Notes under the pieces: generated by a model
The model's database searches: none
What the model saw: the letters and a program-made list of their open reading frames with translations, nothing else
Told to the model about the DNA's origin: nothing
Assembly (NCBI GenBank): GCA_900752285.1
Contig: CAADUW010000218.1
Span: 1 to 12,136 of the forward strand
Direction: 5' to 3'
Length of the DNA: 12,136 bases
Origin: an uncultured Oscillospiraceae bacterium
Lineage (GTDB): Bacteria; Bacillota; Clostridia; Oscillospirales; Oscillospiraceae
Shown: one piece after another, positions 1-7,073 of the stretch
How positions within the stretch are numbered: the first letter of the stretch is position 1
Layout of the letters: each line of letters opens with the position of its first letter
Program-made: the position numbers and the translations under genes

Positions 1-118
1 AGAAAATACCTATCAGGCTGCAAGTGTGCGTCTTGTCCGCTGTAAGCGGACAAGACGTGCGCGCAGCAGACTGCAATCCTTTTGTCAAAAAAGGGCAAAT
101 CCCTTTTTTGACAGTCTC
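1..118 (+). repeat. Dispersed intergenic repeat, module A, copy 1
   Basis: This 118-nt block recurs in inverted orientation at 7459-7576 with the same length and, by hand alignment, 8 mismatches. It contains two hairpins: a perfect 13-bp stem at 29-41 with 45-57 around a GTA loop, and a perfect stem TGTCAAAAAAGGG paired with its complement across positions 81-115. It ends in GACAGTCTC, immediately next to the terminator hairpin of the minus-strand dehydratase operon. The window begins inside or at the edge of the element, so its left boundary is unknown. No coding potential was seen. The repeat is direct observation; the function is unknown. Confidence 0.9.
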
Positions 119-150
119 AAAGCGCCCACTCCGGACAGAGTGGGCGCTTT
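119..150 (-). terminator. Terminator hairpin of the dehydratase operon (possibly bidirectional)
   Basis: AAAGCGCCCACT and its exact complement form a 12-bp perfect stem around an 8-nt loop. It lies 13 nt beyond the stop of the last minus-strand gene. The T-run is only TTT on the minus strand (TTTT on the plus strand), so termination may also use the T-rich second hairpin in the adjacent repeat. It could also serve a plus-strand gene left of the window. Confidence 0.7.
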
Positions 151-163
151 TGCGCGGGGCGGC

Positions 164-328
164 TTACAGGTGCCGGTCCCGTTTGATTTTGTCGTAGTGC
201 TTCAGCATCAGGGGCTCAATGGCGGCGGTGAGCTTCATGTCCAGATTGAAAAAGTAGACAAGGAAGGTCAGAACGAACAGCGCCGCGACAACGATTGCCG
301 CAATGCCCAGAATCTTCAGAATGATCAT
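164..328 (-). CDS. Small single-span membrane protein (54 aa), function unknown
   Basis: The frame opens with ATG at 328 and closes with TAA at 164-166, giving 54 residues. A strong ribosome site, AAGGAGG, lies about 6 nt upstream, inside the 11-nt gap to the preceding dehydratase gene, which decides the start and argues that the frame is real. Residues 2-27 are almost entirely hydrophobic (MIILKILGIAAIVVAALFVL...), a single transmembrane helix. The rest is short and ends in a basic tail with KIKRDRH, which by the positive-inside rule suggests the C-terminus faces the cytoplasm. There is no cysteine, and no family is recognised. It is the last gene of the 2-hydroxyacyl-CoA dehydratase operon, so a link to that enzyme or to its substrate uptake is possible but is inference only. 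Confidence 0.75.
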   Translation of the reverse strand: MIILKILGIAAIVVAALFVLTFLVYFFNLDMKLTAAIEPLMLKHYDKIKRDRHL

Positions 329-339
329 GCTTTTCCTCC

Positions 340-1902
340 TTACCAGGACTTTTCGTCGTGAATGACTTCCAGCGTGGGATCCAGCGGCTCCTCCCGCATG
401 ACCGAGCGCATGTACTGATTCACCTGATCCCGGACGCCCTGCCGGGAGATGACCCGGGGGTCGAACAGGTCGTGGGTGACCCAGACCAGATGGATGCCCA
501 GCTGCCGGGCCTTTTCCTCAAACTGACCGTGCATACCGTCCAGCGCCTTGCAGCTCATGTGCTCCCAGAGAATGACCATATCGGCGTGGAACTCCTCGCA
601 GAACTCCCACAGTTCGTCCAGCAGGACCTTGTAGCCGCCGTGGGTCCGGTTCCGCATGATCATATTTTCCGTCAGCCATGCCATATCGTAAATGGCCTGT
701 TCCCGGTTCTCCGGAGTGTCTTCCTCCGCCAGCTCTTTGGTGGAGACCATGCTCAGCATATCCGTCAGCGGCACGATGCCCCAGCAGTTCAGCAGCCACA
801 GCAGGAAGTCCATGTAGTAGTGGGACTGAACGCCCCAGACAATGGCGCGGTGCCGGTACTCCCTGGCCATGCGCTTCTTTTTGGCGTAAGCCTGCTCGGC
901 AAGCCGGGAAATTTCCCGGTCCGCTTCCACAAACTCCGGCACCTTGCCGCAGATGGCCATATAGTTGGTCTCGGTGTACAGGGCCAGATTGGAGCCGAAT
1001 ACCTGGGGATAGTCGGTCTTGTTCATATCCAGCCATTCCTGCCGGTGCCGGGTGGAGATGTTCACCCGTTTTGCACACTCAAAGTAATGCTTCCAGTCCC
1101 ACTTTTCTCCGGTGTGCTCCTCAATGAAGGCAATGGCGTTCCGGATCTCCTGCGCGGCGTACTCCTGCACGTCCTCTTCCCGGTGGCGCAGAGGCGCCGC
1201 CAGCTGGAAGCAGGGGATGCCGTCCTCCAGCTCCAGCCGCTTGGAGATGACGCCGTTGCCCATGAGGGAGCCGTCGCAGGTGGTGTTGCACTGGACGGCA
1301 CAGGCGCCCAGAACCGGGGCGTCGTCGTCAATGGATACACCGGCTTCCGCCTCGGGCATGGGGCACACATCGCCGGAAAGTCCGTACTCCTGGGCTACGT
1401 CAATGTAGTGCAGGGCGGCGTTCTGGTTCAGCAGGACGGAAACGTAGGTGGAGGGGGTTTCCCGGCTCAGACCCTTCAGGGTGGGGAAGCCCATCATGAC
1501 GGCAGTCATTTCGTTCTCGTCCACGAGAACCACCTTTTTGGAAAATTCCGTGTCGTTGCCAATCCGCCGGTCGCCCCGGAACAGATTGTCCAGCAGCTTT
1601 GCCACGTCCTTGATAATGAGATCCTGCTCCGTGTGGCAGATCCGCAGATATTCGCCCCGGAGTCCCTGGGTATGCCGGTCCACCATCATGGGCACCGCCA
1701 GATAGTTTGCCATCCAGCGGTAGCGGAACATGGCTTTGATGTTCCGGGGCTTTACGATAAAGCCTGCCAGCGTGCCCATAATGCCCAGCCAGCATTTGTA
1801 ATCATACAGGGTGTCCCGCAGACCCCGCCACTCCCGGCGGGAGCGGACCTTTCCGCCGGTGTAAAAATCTCCCAGACGATCCGCGCCGATTTCCTTTGCC
1901 AT
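340..1902 (-). CDS. 2-hydroxyacyl-CoA dehydratase, large (HgdA-like) subunit
   Basis: The 520-residue protein belongs to the 2-hydroxyglutaryl-CoA dehydratase D-component / benzoyl-CoA reductase family. These anaerobic enzymes carry a [4Fe-4S] cluster and remove water from (R)-2-hydroxyacyl-CoA through a ketyl radical, after one-electron activation by an ATP-dependent activator. Visible family marks are GDVCP (C180), the cysteine-rich stretch ACAVQCNTTCDG (C201, C205, C209) and HMSCK near the C-terminus (C451). The length is slightly above the roughly 480 residues usual for HgdA. The start codon directly follows the stop of the upstream subunit gene (TAAATG, no gap), and GGGGGTG in the upstream gene's end acts as ribosome site, so the two subunits are translationally coupled. 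The natural substrate (2-hydroxyglutaryl, lactoyl, 2-hydroxyisocaproyl, phenyllactyl or other) cannot be told from sequence alone. No activator gene is in the window. Confidence 0.85.
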   Translation of the reverse strand: MAKEIGADRLGDFYTGGKVRSRREWRGLRDTLYDYKCWLGIMGTLAGFIVKPRNIKAMFRYRWMANYLAVPMMVDRHTQGLRGEYLRICHTEQDLIIKDVAKLLDNLFRGDRRIGNDTEFSKKVVLVDENEMTAVMMGFPTLKGLSRETPSTYVSVLLNQNAALHYIDVAQEYGLSGDVCPMPEAEAGVSIDDDAPVLGACAVQCNTTCDGSLMGNGVISKRLELEDGIPCFQLAAPLRHREEDVQEYAAQEIRNAIAFIEEHTGEKWDWKHYFECAKRVNISTRHRQEWLDMNKTDYPQVFGSNLALYTETNYMAICGKVPEFVEADREISRLAEQAYAKKKRMAREYRHRAIVWGVQSHYYMDFLLWLLNCWGIVPLTDMLSMVSTKELAEEDTPENREQAIYDMAWLTENMIMRNRTHGGYKVLLDELWEFCEEFHADMVILWEHMSCKALDGMHGQFEEKARQLGIHLVWVTHDLFDPRVISRQGVRDQVNQYMRSVMREEPLDPTLEVIHDEKSW

Positions 1903-3090
1903 TTACCGCACCCCCTGAATTTTCTTGATTTCCATGCTCTCCACAAAGGCCTGCACCCGGGTGCGCAGCTGCCCGGAGGTGCTGACCGCATAGGGGCGGT
2001 CGATGGACAGCACCGGATAGCCGTATTCCTCCCGAAGCACGTGGGTGCCTACCATCCGCTCATAGGCCCAGGGGTCGCAGAATTTGATCTGCTCGTAGAT
2101 AATGCCGTCGGCGTGGTATTCCTTCGCCAGCCGGTTGACATAAGTCCGCCGTCCCAGTATCTTCTCCATGTTCATGTAGCGGGGGCACTGACCCCGGTAC
2201 ATGTACTGGCGGCAGATCTGCGTCAGGGCGTCCTCGCCCTCTGTCAGGACGATTTCGTCCCGTCCGGGGAAGGAGCCGTAGCAGAACCGGTCGGCGCAGA
2301 CGTAAGCGCCGTTGTCCTCCACCAGCTTTACCATGTCGATGTCGTCCACCTCGGAGCCGACCAGCACTACCCTTGCCCGATACCGGTTCTTTGCGTCCGG
2401 CTCCCGGGTCTTCAGCTCCTCCAGCGTTTCTTCCAGCATGGGGATCAGCAGGTGCTTGGGGGCGGCGTAGCTGATCAGGTTGATCACATGGTATTCATAG
2501 CCCGTGATCCGGGGATTTTCTTCCTTCCGGTACTCGCCGATGGCGCGGATCAGACGGCAGAGATGATTGTGCTGAGCGACGGCCTGCCGGATGGCACCGT
2601 CGGATACGTCAATGCCGAAATGCTCCTGCAGGGGGGTCAGAATGTGGTTCCTGCACTGCAGAACATAGAGGTTCAGACCGTTGTCGTCGGCCTTCATGGG
2701 AATTTCCATGTAGGAGTAGAAGAAGTGCTCCTTCTCCATGGTTTTCAGAAGCTCCATGTTTTCCACGCACCGGTTCATCATGGAGCAGCCGTCGGGGGTA
2801 AAAATGCAGTCGGCAAAGTTGAAGCCGCCCTCCAGCGCCCGTTCCAGCAGTGCCCGGGTGTATTCGCAGAGGAAACTCGTCATGTAATAGGTGCCCATTT
2901 CCATGGAGCCGGTCCGGGGTGCCCGCAGCCGGGCGGAGAACATGCCGGGCAGGTTCAGCAGGGGCTCCGGCACATTTTCGCAGGTGTAGGCGGCGCAGTA
3001 CAGCCCTTCATTCTGCGCCTGACGGATCAGATCGTTGTTGGCTTCCTGTAACAGCCGCTCAAAGTCATACAGGTGCTTTAAGTCTTTCAT
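1903..3090 (-). CDS. 2-hydroxyacyl-CoA dehydratase, small (HgdB-like) subunit
   Basis: The 395-residue protein is the second subunit of the dehydratase and is close in size to HgdB (about 380 residues). Family marks are FTPDGCSMMNRC (C102, C108), YVCADRFCYG (C265, C270), and a C-terminal block with IKFCDPW (C338) followed by LREEYGYPVLSIDRPY and GQLRTRVQAFVES, the characteristic end of HgdB/BcrC-type subunits. The paired subunits each bind a [4Fe-4S] cluster in known family members; that is family knowledge, not seen here. It is the first gene of the minus-strand operon, starting at ATG 3090 with a purine-rich AGGGAG close upstream and a plausible promoter about 45 nt further back. It sits in the cytoplasm and partners the gene at 340-1902. 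Confidence 0.85.
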   Translation of the reverse strand: MKDLKHLYDFERLLQEANNDLIRQAQNEGLYCAAYTCENVPEPLLNLPGMFSARLRAPRTGSMEMGTYYMTSFLCEYTRALLERALEGGFNFADCIFTPDGCSMMNRCVENMELLKTMEKEHFFYSYMEIPMKADDNGLNLYVLQCRNHILTPLQEHFGIDVSDGAIRQAVAQHNHLCRLIRAIGEYRKEENPRITGYEYHVINLISYAAPKHLLIPMLEETLEELKTREPDAKNRYRARVVLVGSEVDDIDMVKLVEDNGAYVCADRFCYGSFPGRDEIVLTEGEDALTQICRQYMYRGQCPRYMNMEKILGRRTYVNRLAKEYHADGIIYEQIKFCDPWAYERMVGTHVLREEYGYPVLSIDRPYAVSTSGQLRTRVQAFVESMEIKKIQGVR

Positions 3091-3136
3091 GGTCTCCCTC
3101 TTTCTCTCAGAACGCTCCCGCGGTCATTTGAATTTT

Positions 3137-3166
3137 ATTCTATCACAGGGAAGAATCCCATGCCAT
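3137..3166 (-). promoter_or_regulatory. Putative sigma-A promoter of the dehydratase operon
   Basis: On the minus strand, ATGGCA (3161-3166) and TAGAAT (3137-3142) are separated by 18 nt. Transcription would start near 3130, giving a leader of about 40 nt before ATG 3090. The -10 box is good; the -35 box matches 4 of 6 consensus bases. Confidence 0.5.
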
Positions 3167-3252
3167 TCGTTTTTATTCACAAAATATTCAAAATTTTACC
3201 GGAAGAAAACACGAGAAATTTGGCACAATTGTACACAAGGAACAGTTTCCTC

Positions 3253-3302
3253 GAAAATACGGAATTTCTCAAAGATTTTCTGGCGAAAAAGTACGGATTT
3301 TC
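3253..3302. promoter_or_regulatory. Tandem GAAA-N8-TTTC dyads in the divergent control region
   Basis: Two related imperfect palindromes lie at 3253-3268 (GAAAATACGGAATTTC) and 3285-3302 (GAAAAAGTACGGATTTTC). Both share a TACGGA core, and the cores are 34 nt apart, about three helical turns. They sit between the two divergent promoters in a stretch (3170-3345) that is clearly more AT-rich than the surrounding genes. The arrangement fits a transcription factor binding pair, but the factor is not identified, and AT-rich DNA produces such dyads by chance. Confidence 0.35.
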
Positions 3303-3355
3303 TGCAAAAAAATGAAAAGCCAAAATATTGACGGGACAACATCTTTCCGCCGAGA

Positions 3356-3384
3356 TTGACTTTTCCGGTTCCTTCGTGTATCAT
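3356..3384 (+). promoter_or_regulatory. Putative sigma-A promoter of the hypB operon
   Basis: TTGACT (3356-3361) and TATCAT (3379-3384) are separated by exactly 17 nt, close to consensus. The predicted start near 3391 gives a leader of about 75 nt, containing the hairpin at 3400-3443. Confidence 0.75.
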
Positions 3385-3399
3385 AAAACATGAAAAACC

Positions 3400-3443
3400 G
3401 CGTATTCCGCCGGGGCTTCTGACCGAGCCCCGGCGAAATACGC
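3400..3443 (+). other. Long stem-loop in the hypB leader RNA
   Basis: Arms 3400-3417 and 3426-3443 pair over 18 positions with a single mismatch around an 8-nt loop (TCTGACCG). The stem begins about 9 nt after the predicted transcription start and ends about 8 nt before the AGGAAGAAAGGA ribosome site. No T-run follows, so it does not look like a simple intrinsic terminator. It could protect the 5' end of the messenger or act as a regulatory element; no known riboswitch class is recognised. Confidence 0.6.
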
Positions 3444-3465
3444 TCAGGAAGAAAGGAACGTTTGC

Positions 3466-4137
3466 ATGGATTCCTACCGTGTGATACAGGTAAAGCAGAG
3501 CGTGTTTGCCGACAACAATGCCGACGCGGACGCTCTGCGGCGGGAGCTGAAGAGCCAGGGAACCTTTCTGGTGAACCTCATGTCCTCTCCCGGCTCCGGA
3601 AAGACCACGACCCTTACAAAGCTTCTCGCCGCCCTTCCGGAGGACATCCGGGCGGGGGTCATGGAGGCGGACATCGATTCCGACGTGGACGCGGGCACCA
3701 TCGCCGCCACGGGGACGAAGGTCATTCAGCTCCACACCGGCGGCATGTGCCATCTGGACGCGGACATGACCCGGCAGGGTGTGCGCCAGCTGGGCACCGA
3801 GGGACTGGATCTGGTGATTCTGGAAAATGTGGGCAATCTGGTCTGCCCGGCCGAGTTCGATACCGGCGCCGCCCTCAACATGATGATCCTGTCCGTGCCC
3901 GAGGGACACGACAAGCCCCTGAAATACCCGCTGGTGTTTCAGGTCTGCGACGCCATGATCATCAACAAGATCGATGTGCTGCCCTATTTCGACTTTGACA
4001 TGGAAAAGGTGGAAGCCTACGCAAAAATGCGCAATCCCAATATCCGCATTTTCCCCATCAGCGCCAAAACCGGCGAGGGCGTGGAGGCTCTGACCCGGTG
4101 GCTGTGCGAAAAGGTAAGAGACTGGAAGCAGGCGTGA
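3466..4137 (+). CDS. hypB: HypB, nickel-insertion GTPase
   Basis: The 223-residue protein is a SIMIBI-class GTPase that, with HypA, loads nickel into [NiFe]-hydrogenase (and urease in some bacteria), using GTP hydrolysis to drive metal transfer. Visible motifs are the P-loop SSPGSGKT (40-47), MEADIDSDVDA (66-76), the interface metal site CHLDA (C95, H96) and ENVGNLVCPAEFD (120-132, with C127), then the guanine-specificity NKID (167-170) and SAK (199-201). There is no N-terminal CCxxC-type metal site and no His-rich leader, so this is the short form without nickel storage. The start is supported by AGGAAGAAAGGA 8 nt upstream. It is the first gene of the operon, 65 nt ahead of the flavoprotein gene. 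A perfect TGACCGG-A-CCGGTCA dyad begins at its stop codon (4135-4149). Confidence 0.92.
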   Translation: MDSYRVIQVKQSVFADNNADADALRRELKSQGTFLVNLMSSPGSGKTTTLTKLLAALPEDIRAGVMEADIDSDVDAGTIAATGTKVIQLHTGGMCHLDADMTRQGVRQLGTEGLDLVILENVGNLVCPAEFDTGAALNMMILSVPEGHDKPLKYPLVFQVCDAMIINKIDVLPYFDFDMEKVEAYAKMRNPNIRIFPISAKTGEGVEALTRWLCEKVRDWKQA

Positions 4138-4202
4138 CCGGACCGGTCAGGCAGGGATCACAACGGAAGTAACAACATTTGTTTTTAGAAAGGAAGAATT
4201 TC

Positions 4203-7073
4203 ATGATCGATGAAGAACTGAAGGAGCGGGCGTTCCATCCTGCGGCGAAGGAGCACAAGGTCCCCCGGGAAAAGGTGATCAAGGTCGGCAGAATGATCAC
4301 CGACGTGGTTGCCCACAAGGTCGGCAAGATCACTGCCGGGGACGCGGAGTACTGGGGCCTCGAGGCGCTGCTGAGCGACGAGGACTGCGACATCATGCTG
4401 GCCATGAAGCTGCGCAAGCCCCACACCGTTCCCGAGCTGTGGAAGCTGTGCAGCGTACCGGAAGAGGGCAGGCAGCATTTTCAGGAGGTACTGGACCGGC
4501 TGAGCTTCCTGGGCTTGCTGGAATACGACTACGGCTACCACTATGACCACAACGGACGTACCGCGCCCCAGTCCGAGCGGCGGTACTTTGTGCCCATGTT
4601 CGTGCCCGGCTCTGCGGAGCTGCTGAACATCGATGAGAGCGGCAGCGGCGAGAAGCCCGGCTACGACGAGCGGGGCGGGATCCCCTACAACACCCGGCTG
4701 CAGGAGCATCCGGAGCTGGCTACCTTCTTTGAGCGCATGACCTATGTGCCTCTGGCGGGCGTGACCCACCTGCTGCCTCCCGGCGGCGGCGGCGTCGGCA
4801 TGCACGTGATCCCCGTGGAGAAGGCGATCCCCATGGAGAACCAGTCTCTGGACATTGAGCACCTGAGCTACTGGCTGAAGAAGTATGAGGGACATATCGG
4901 CGTTGCCCAGTGCTCCTGCCGTGCCAGCCGGGGCGTCATGGGCGAGGGCTGCGCGGACGACACCGCTTCCTGGTGCATCGGTGTGGGAGACTTTGCCGAC
5001 TACTGCCGGGAGACCGGAAAGGGTCACGACATTACTTACGAGGAAGCCATCCGCATCCTGCAGAAGGCGGAGGACAACGGCTTCGTTCACCAGATCACGA
5101 ACATCGACGGCGAGAACAAGATCTTCGGCATCTGCAACTGCAACGTGCAGATCTGCAACGCGCTGCGGACCTCTCAGCTGTTCAATACCCCCAACCTGTC
5201 CCGTTCCGCCTACACCGCGGAGGTAGAGCGCGACAAGTGTGTTGCCTGCGGCAAGTGTGTGGAAACCTGCCCCGCCGGCGCCGTAAAGCTGGGCCAGAAG
5301 CTCTGCGACAAGCAGGGCAAGGCGGTGGAGTACCCCAGACATGAGCTGCCCAACTCCATCAAGTGGGGCCCCGAGCACTGGGATCCCGACTACCGGGACA
5401 ACAACCGGAAAAACTGCTACGACAAGGGCACCGCGCCCTGCAAGACCGCCTGCCCCGCCCACGTGGCGGTTCAGGGCTACCTGAAGCTGGCGGCCCAGGG
5501 CAAGTATCAGGAAGCACTGGCCCTCATCAAGAAGGACAACCCCTTCCCCGCCGTCTGCGGACGGATCTGCAACAAGCGCTGCGAGGATGCCTGCACCCGG
5601 GGCACCATCGATCAGGCGGTGGCCATCGACGCGGTGAAGAAGTTCCTTGCCGAGCAGGATCTGAAGGCGGAGACCCGGTATATTCCGCCCGTGGTCATCG
5701 CATCCAACCGGCTGGAGCACTGGTCCCAGAAGATCGCCATCATCGGTTCCGGTCCTGCCGGCCTGTCCGCCGCCTACTATCTGGCAACTAAGGGCTACAA
5801 GCCCACGGTCTTTGAAAAGAGCGCAAAGCCCGGCGGCATGCTGACCTATGGCATCCCCTCCTTCAAGCTGGAGAAGAACATCATTGACGCCGAGGTCCAG
5901 GTCATCCGGGAGCTGGGCGTGGAGATCCGCTGCGGCGTGGAAGTGGGTAAGGACGTTACCATCCAGCAGTTGCGGGAGGAGGGCTATGAGGCCTTCTATA
6001 TTGCCATCGGCTGTCAGGGCGGCCGTCTGCCCGGCGTCACCGGTGAGAACGCCGAGGGTACCACTATTGCCGTGGACTTCCTGCACCACGCGCTGGAGGA
6101 CGAGAGCCAGAAGATGGAAGGCAAGGTCGTGGTCGTAGGCGGCGGCAACGTGGCCGTGGACTGCGCCAAGACCGCAAAGCGCTTCGGCGCCGCCAAGGTC
6201 TCCATGGTCTGTCTGGAGGACCGGGCTTCCATGCCGGCGTCCAAAAACGAGGTCGCCGAGACGCTGGAAGAGAACATCGACATCTGCAACAGCTGGGGTC
6301 CCAAGGAGGTCCTGCAGAACGAGCAGGGTCATGTGACCGCCGTGGTGTTCAAGAAGTGCACCCGGACCATCGATCCCGATACCGGACGGTTCTCCCCCCT
6401 GTATGACGAAAACGAGACCATGACGCTGGAGGCGGACCATGTGGTCTTTGCCATCGGGCAGGCCATCGAGTGGGGCAAGCTGCTGGAAGGCTCCCGGGTG
6501 GAATTCTGGCGGGGCAATTACCCCGTGGCGGATCCCCTGACCTACCAGACCGCCGAGCCGGACATCTTCGTGGGCGGCGATGTGTATCACGGACCCAAGT
6601 TTGCCATTGATGCCATCGAGGAAGGCAAGTGTGCCGCCGAGTCCCTCCACCGGTATGTCCACAAGGGTGCCGACCTGAAGATCGGCCGGAACCGCCGGGA
6701 CTTCAACATGCTGGACAAGGACAACATTTCCGTCGTCGACTATGACCACGCCGGCCGTCAGGAGGCGGGCATGGACGAGAGCGTGCCGAAGTATTCCTTC
6801 CGGGATGCCCACAAGACCCTGACCGAGGAGCAGGTGAAGATCGAAACCGCCCGGTGCCTGGGCTGCGGCGCCAGCTGGGTGGATCCCAACAAGTGCATTG
6901 GCTGCGGTGTGTGCACCACCCGCTGCGTCTTTGACGCCATCCACCTGAAGCGGGATCATCCCGAGTGCACCAACATGATGAAGGCCGAGGACAAGATCAA
7001 GGGCATCCTGCCCACCGCCTGCAAGCGTCTGGGTCAGACCATTGTCACCAGGCTGGGCGGAAAGAAAGACTGA
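4203..7073 (+). CDS. Multi-cluster iron-sulfur flavoprotein, GltD/NfnB-like NAD(P)H oxidoreductase
   Basis: The 956-residue cytoplasmic protein appears to have four parts. Residues about 57-130 look like a winged-helix domain ending in MFVPGSAE. Residues about 237-356 hold CSCR (C237, C239), C250, C258, C268, ICNCNVQIC (C311, C313, C317) and a ferredoxin motif (C346, C349, C352, C356). Residues about 405-870 resemble the glutamate synthase small subunit: N-terminal cluster cysteines (C405, C413, C417, C452, C456, C460, C464), FAD-binding GSGPAG (515-520), NAD(P)-binding GGGNVA (646-651) and GGD (791-793). The end carries C885, C888 and a second ferredoxin motif (C898, C901, C904, C908). The family moves electrons between NAD(P)H, FAD and ferredoxin; true glutamate synthase is unlikely, since no large subunit is adjacent. 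ATG 4203 with AAAGGAAG upstream is preferred over an in-frame TTG at 4179. It overlaps hypA by one base. Confidence 0.85.
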   Translation: MIDEELKERAFHPAAKEHKVPREKVIKVGRMITDVVAHKVGKITAGDAEYWGLEALLSDEDCDIMLAMKLRKPHTVPELWKLCSVPEEGRQHFQEVLDRLSFLGLLEYDYGYHYDHNGRTAPQSERRYFVPMFVPGSAELLNIDESGSGEKPGYDERGGIPYNTRLQEHPELATFFERMTYVPLAGVTHLLPPGGGGVGMHVIPVEKAIPMENQSLDIEHLSYWLKKYEGHIGVAQCSCRASRGVMGEGCADDTASWCIGVGDFADYCRETGKGHDITYEEAIRILQKAEDNGFVHQITNIDGENKIFGICNCNVQICNALRTSQLFNTPNLSRSAYTAEVERDKCVACGKCVETCPAGAVKLGQKLCDKQGKAVEYPRHELPNSIKWGPEHWDPDYRDNNRKNCYDKGTAPCKTACPAHVAVQGYLKLAAQGKYQEALALIKKDNPFPAVCGRICNKRCEDACTRGTIDQAVAIDAVKKFLAEQDLKAETRYIPPVVIASNRLEHWSQKIAIIGSGPAGLSAAYYLATKGYKPTVFEKSAKPGGMLTYGIPSFKLEKNIIDAEVQVIRELGVEIRCGVEVGKDVTIQQLREEGYEAFYIAIGCQGGRLPGVTGENAEGTTIAVDFLHHALEDESQKMEGKVVVVGGGNVAVDCAKTAKRFGAAKVSMVCLEDRASMPASKNEVAETLEENIDICNSWGPKEVLQNEQGHVTAVVFKKCTRTIDPDTGRFSPLYDENETMTLEADHVVFAIGQAIEWGKLLEGSRVEFWRGNYPVADPLTYQTAEPDIFVGGDVYHGPKFAIDAIEEGKCAAESLHRYVHKGADLKIGRNRRDFNMLDKDNISVVDYDHAGRQEAGMDESVPKYSFRDAHKTLTEEQVKIETARCLGCGASWVDPNKCIGCGVCTTRCVFDAIHLKRDHPECTNMMKAEDKIKGILPTACKRLGQTIVTRLGGKKD

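Noticed and set aside
358..3051. Long plus-strand open frame (897 codons) opposite the dehydratase genes
   Set aside because: It is antisense to two clear family members, spans their junction, has no recognisable domain and no good ribosome site; it is a by-product of GC-rich codon use.
3218..3240. Possible Rex or Fnr site around ACAATTGT
   Set aside because: Only an 8-bp dyad is present and the flanks do not match either consensus.
4185..6959. Long minus-strand open frame (924 codons) opposite the flavoprotein gene
   Set aside because: Composition is low-complexity (Val, Leu, Gly, His rich) and the opposite strand encodes intact cofactor motifs throughout.
4203..7073. Glutamate synthase small subunit (gltD) as the product name
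   Set aside because: The core resembles GltD but the protein is about twice as long, has extra clusters at both ends and no glutamate synthase large subunit beside it.
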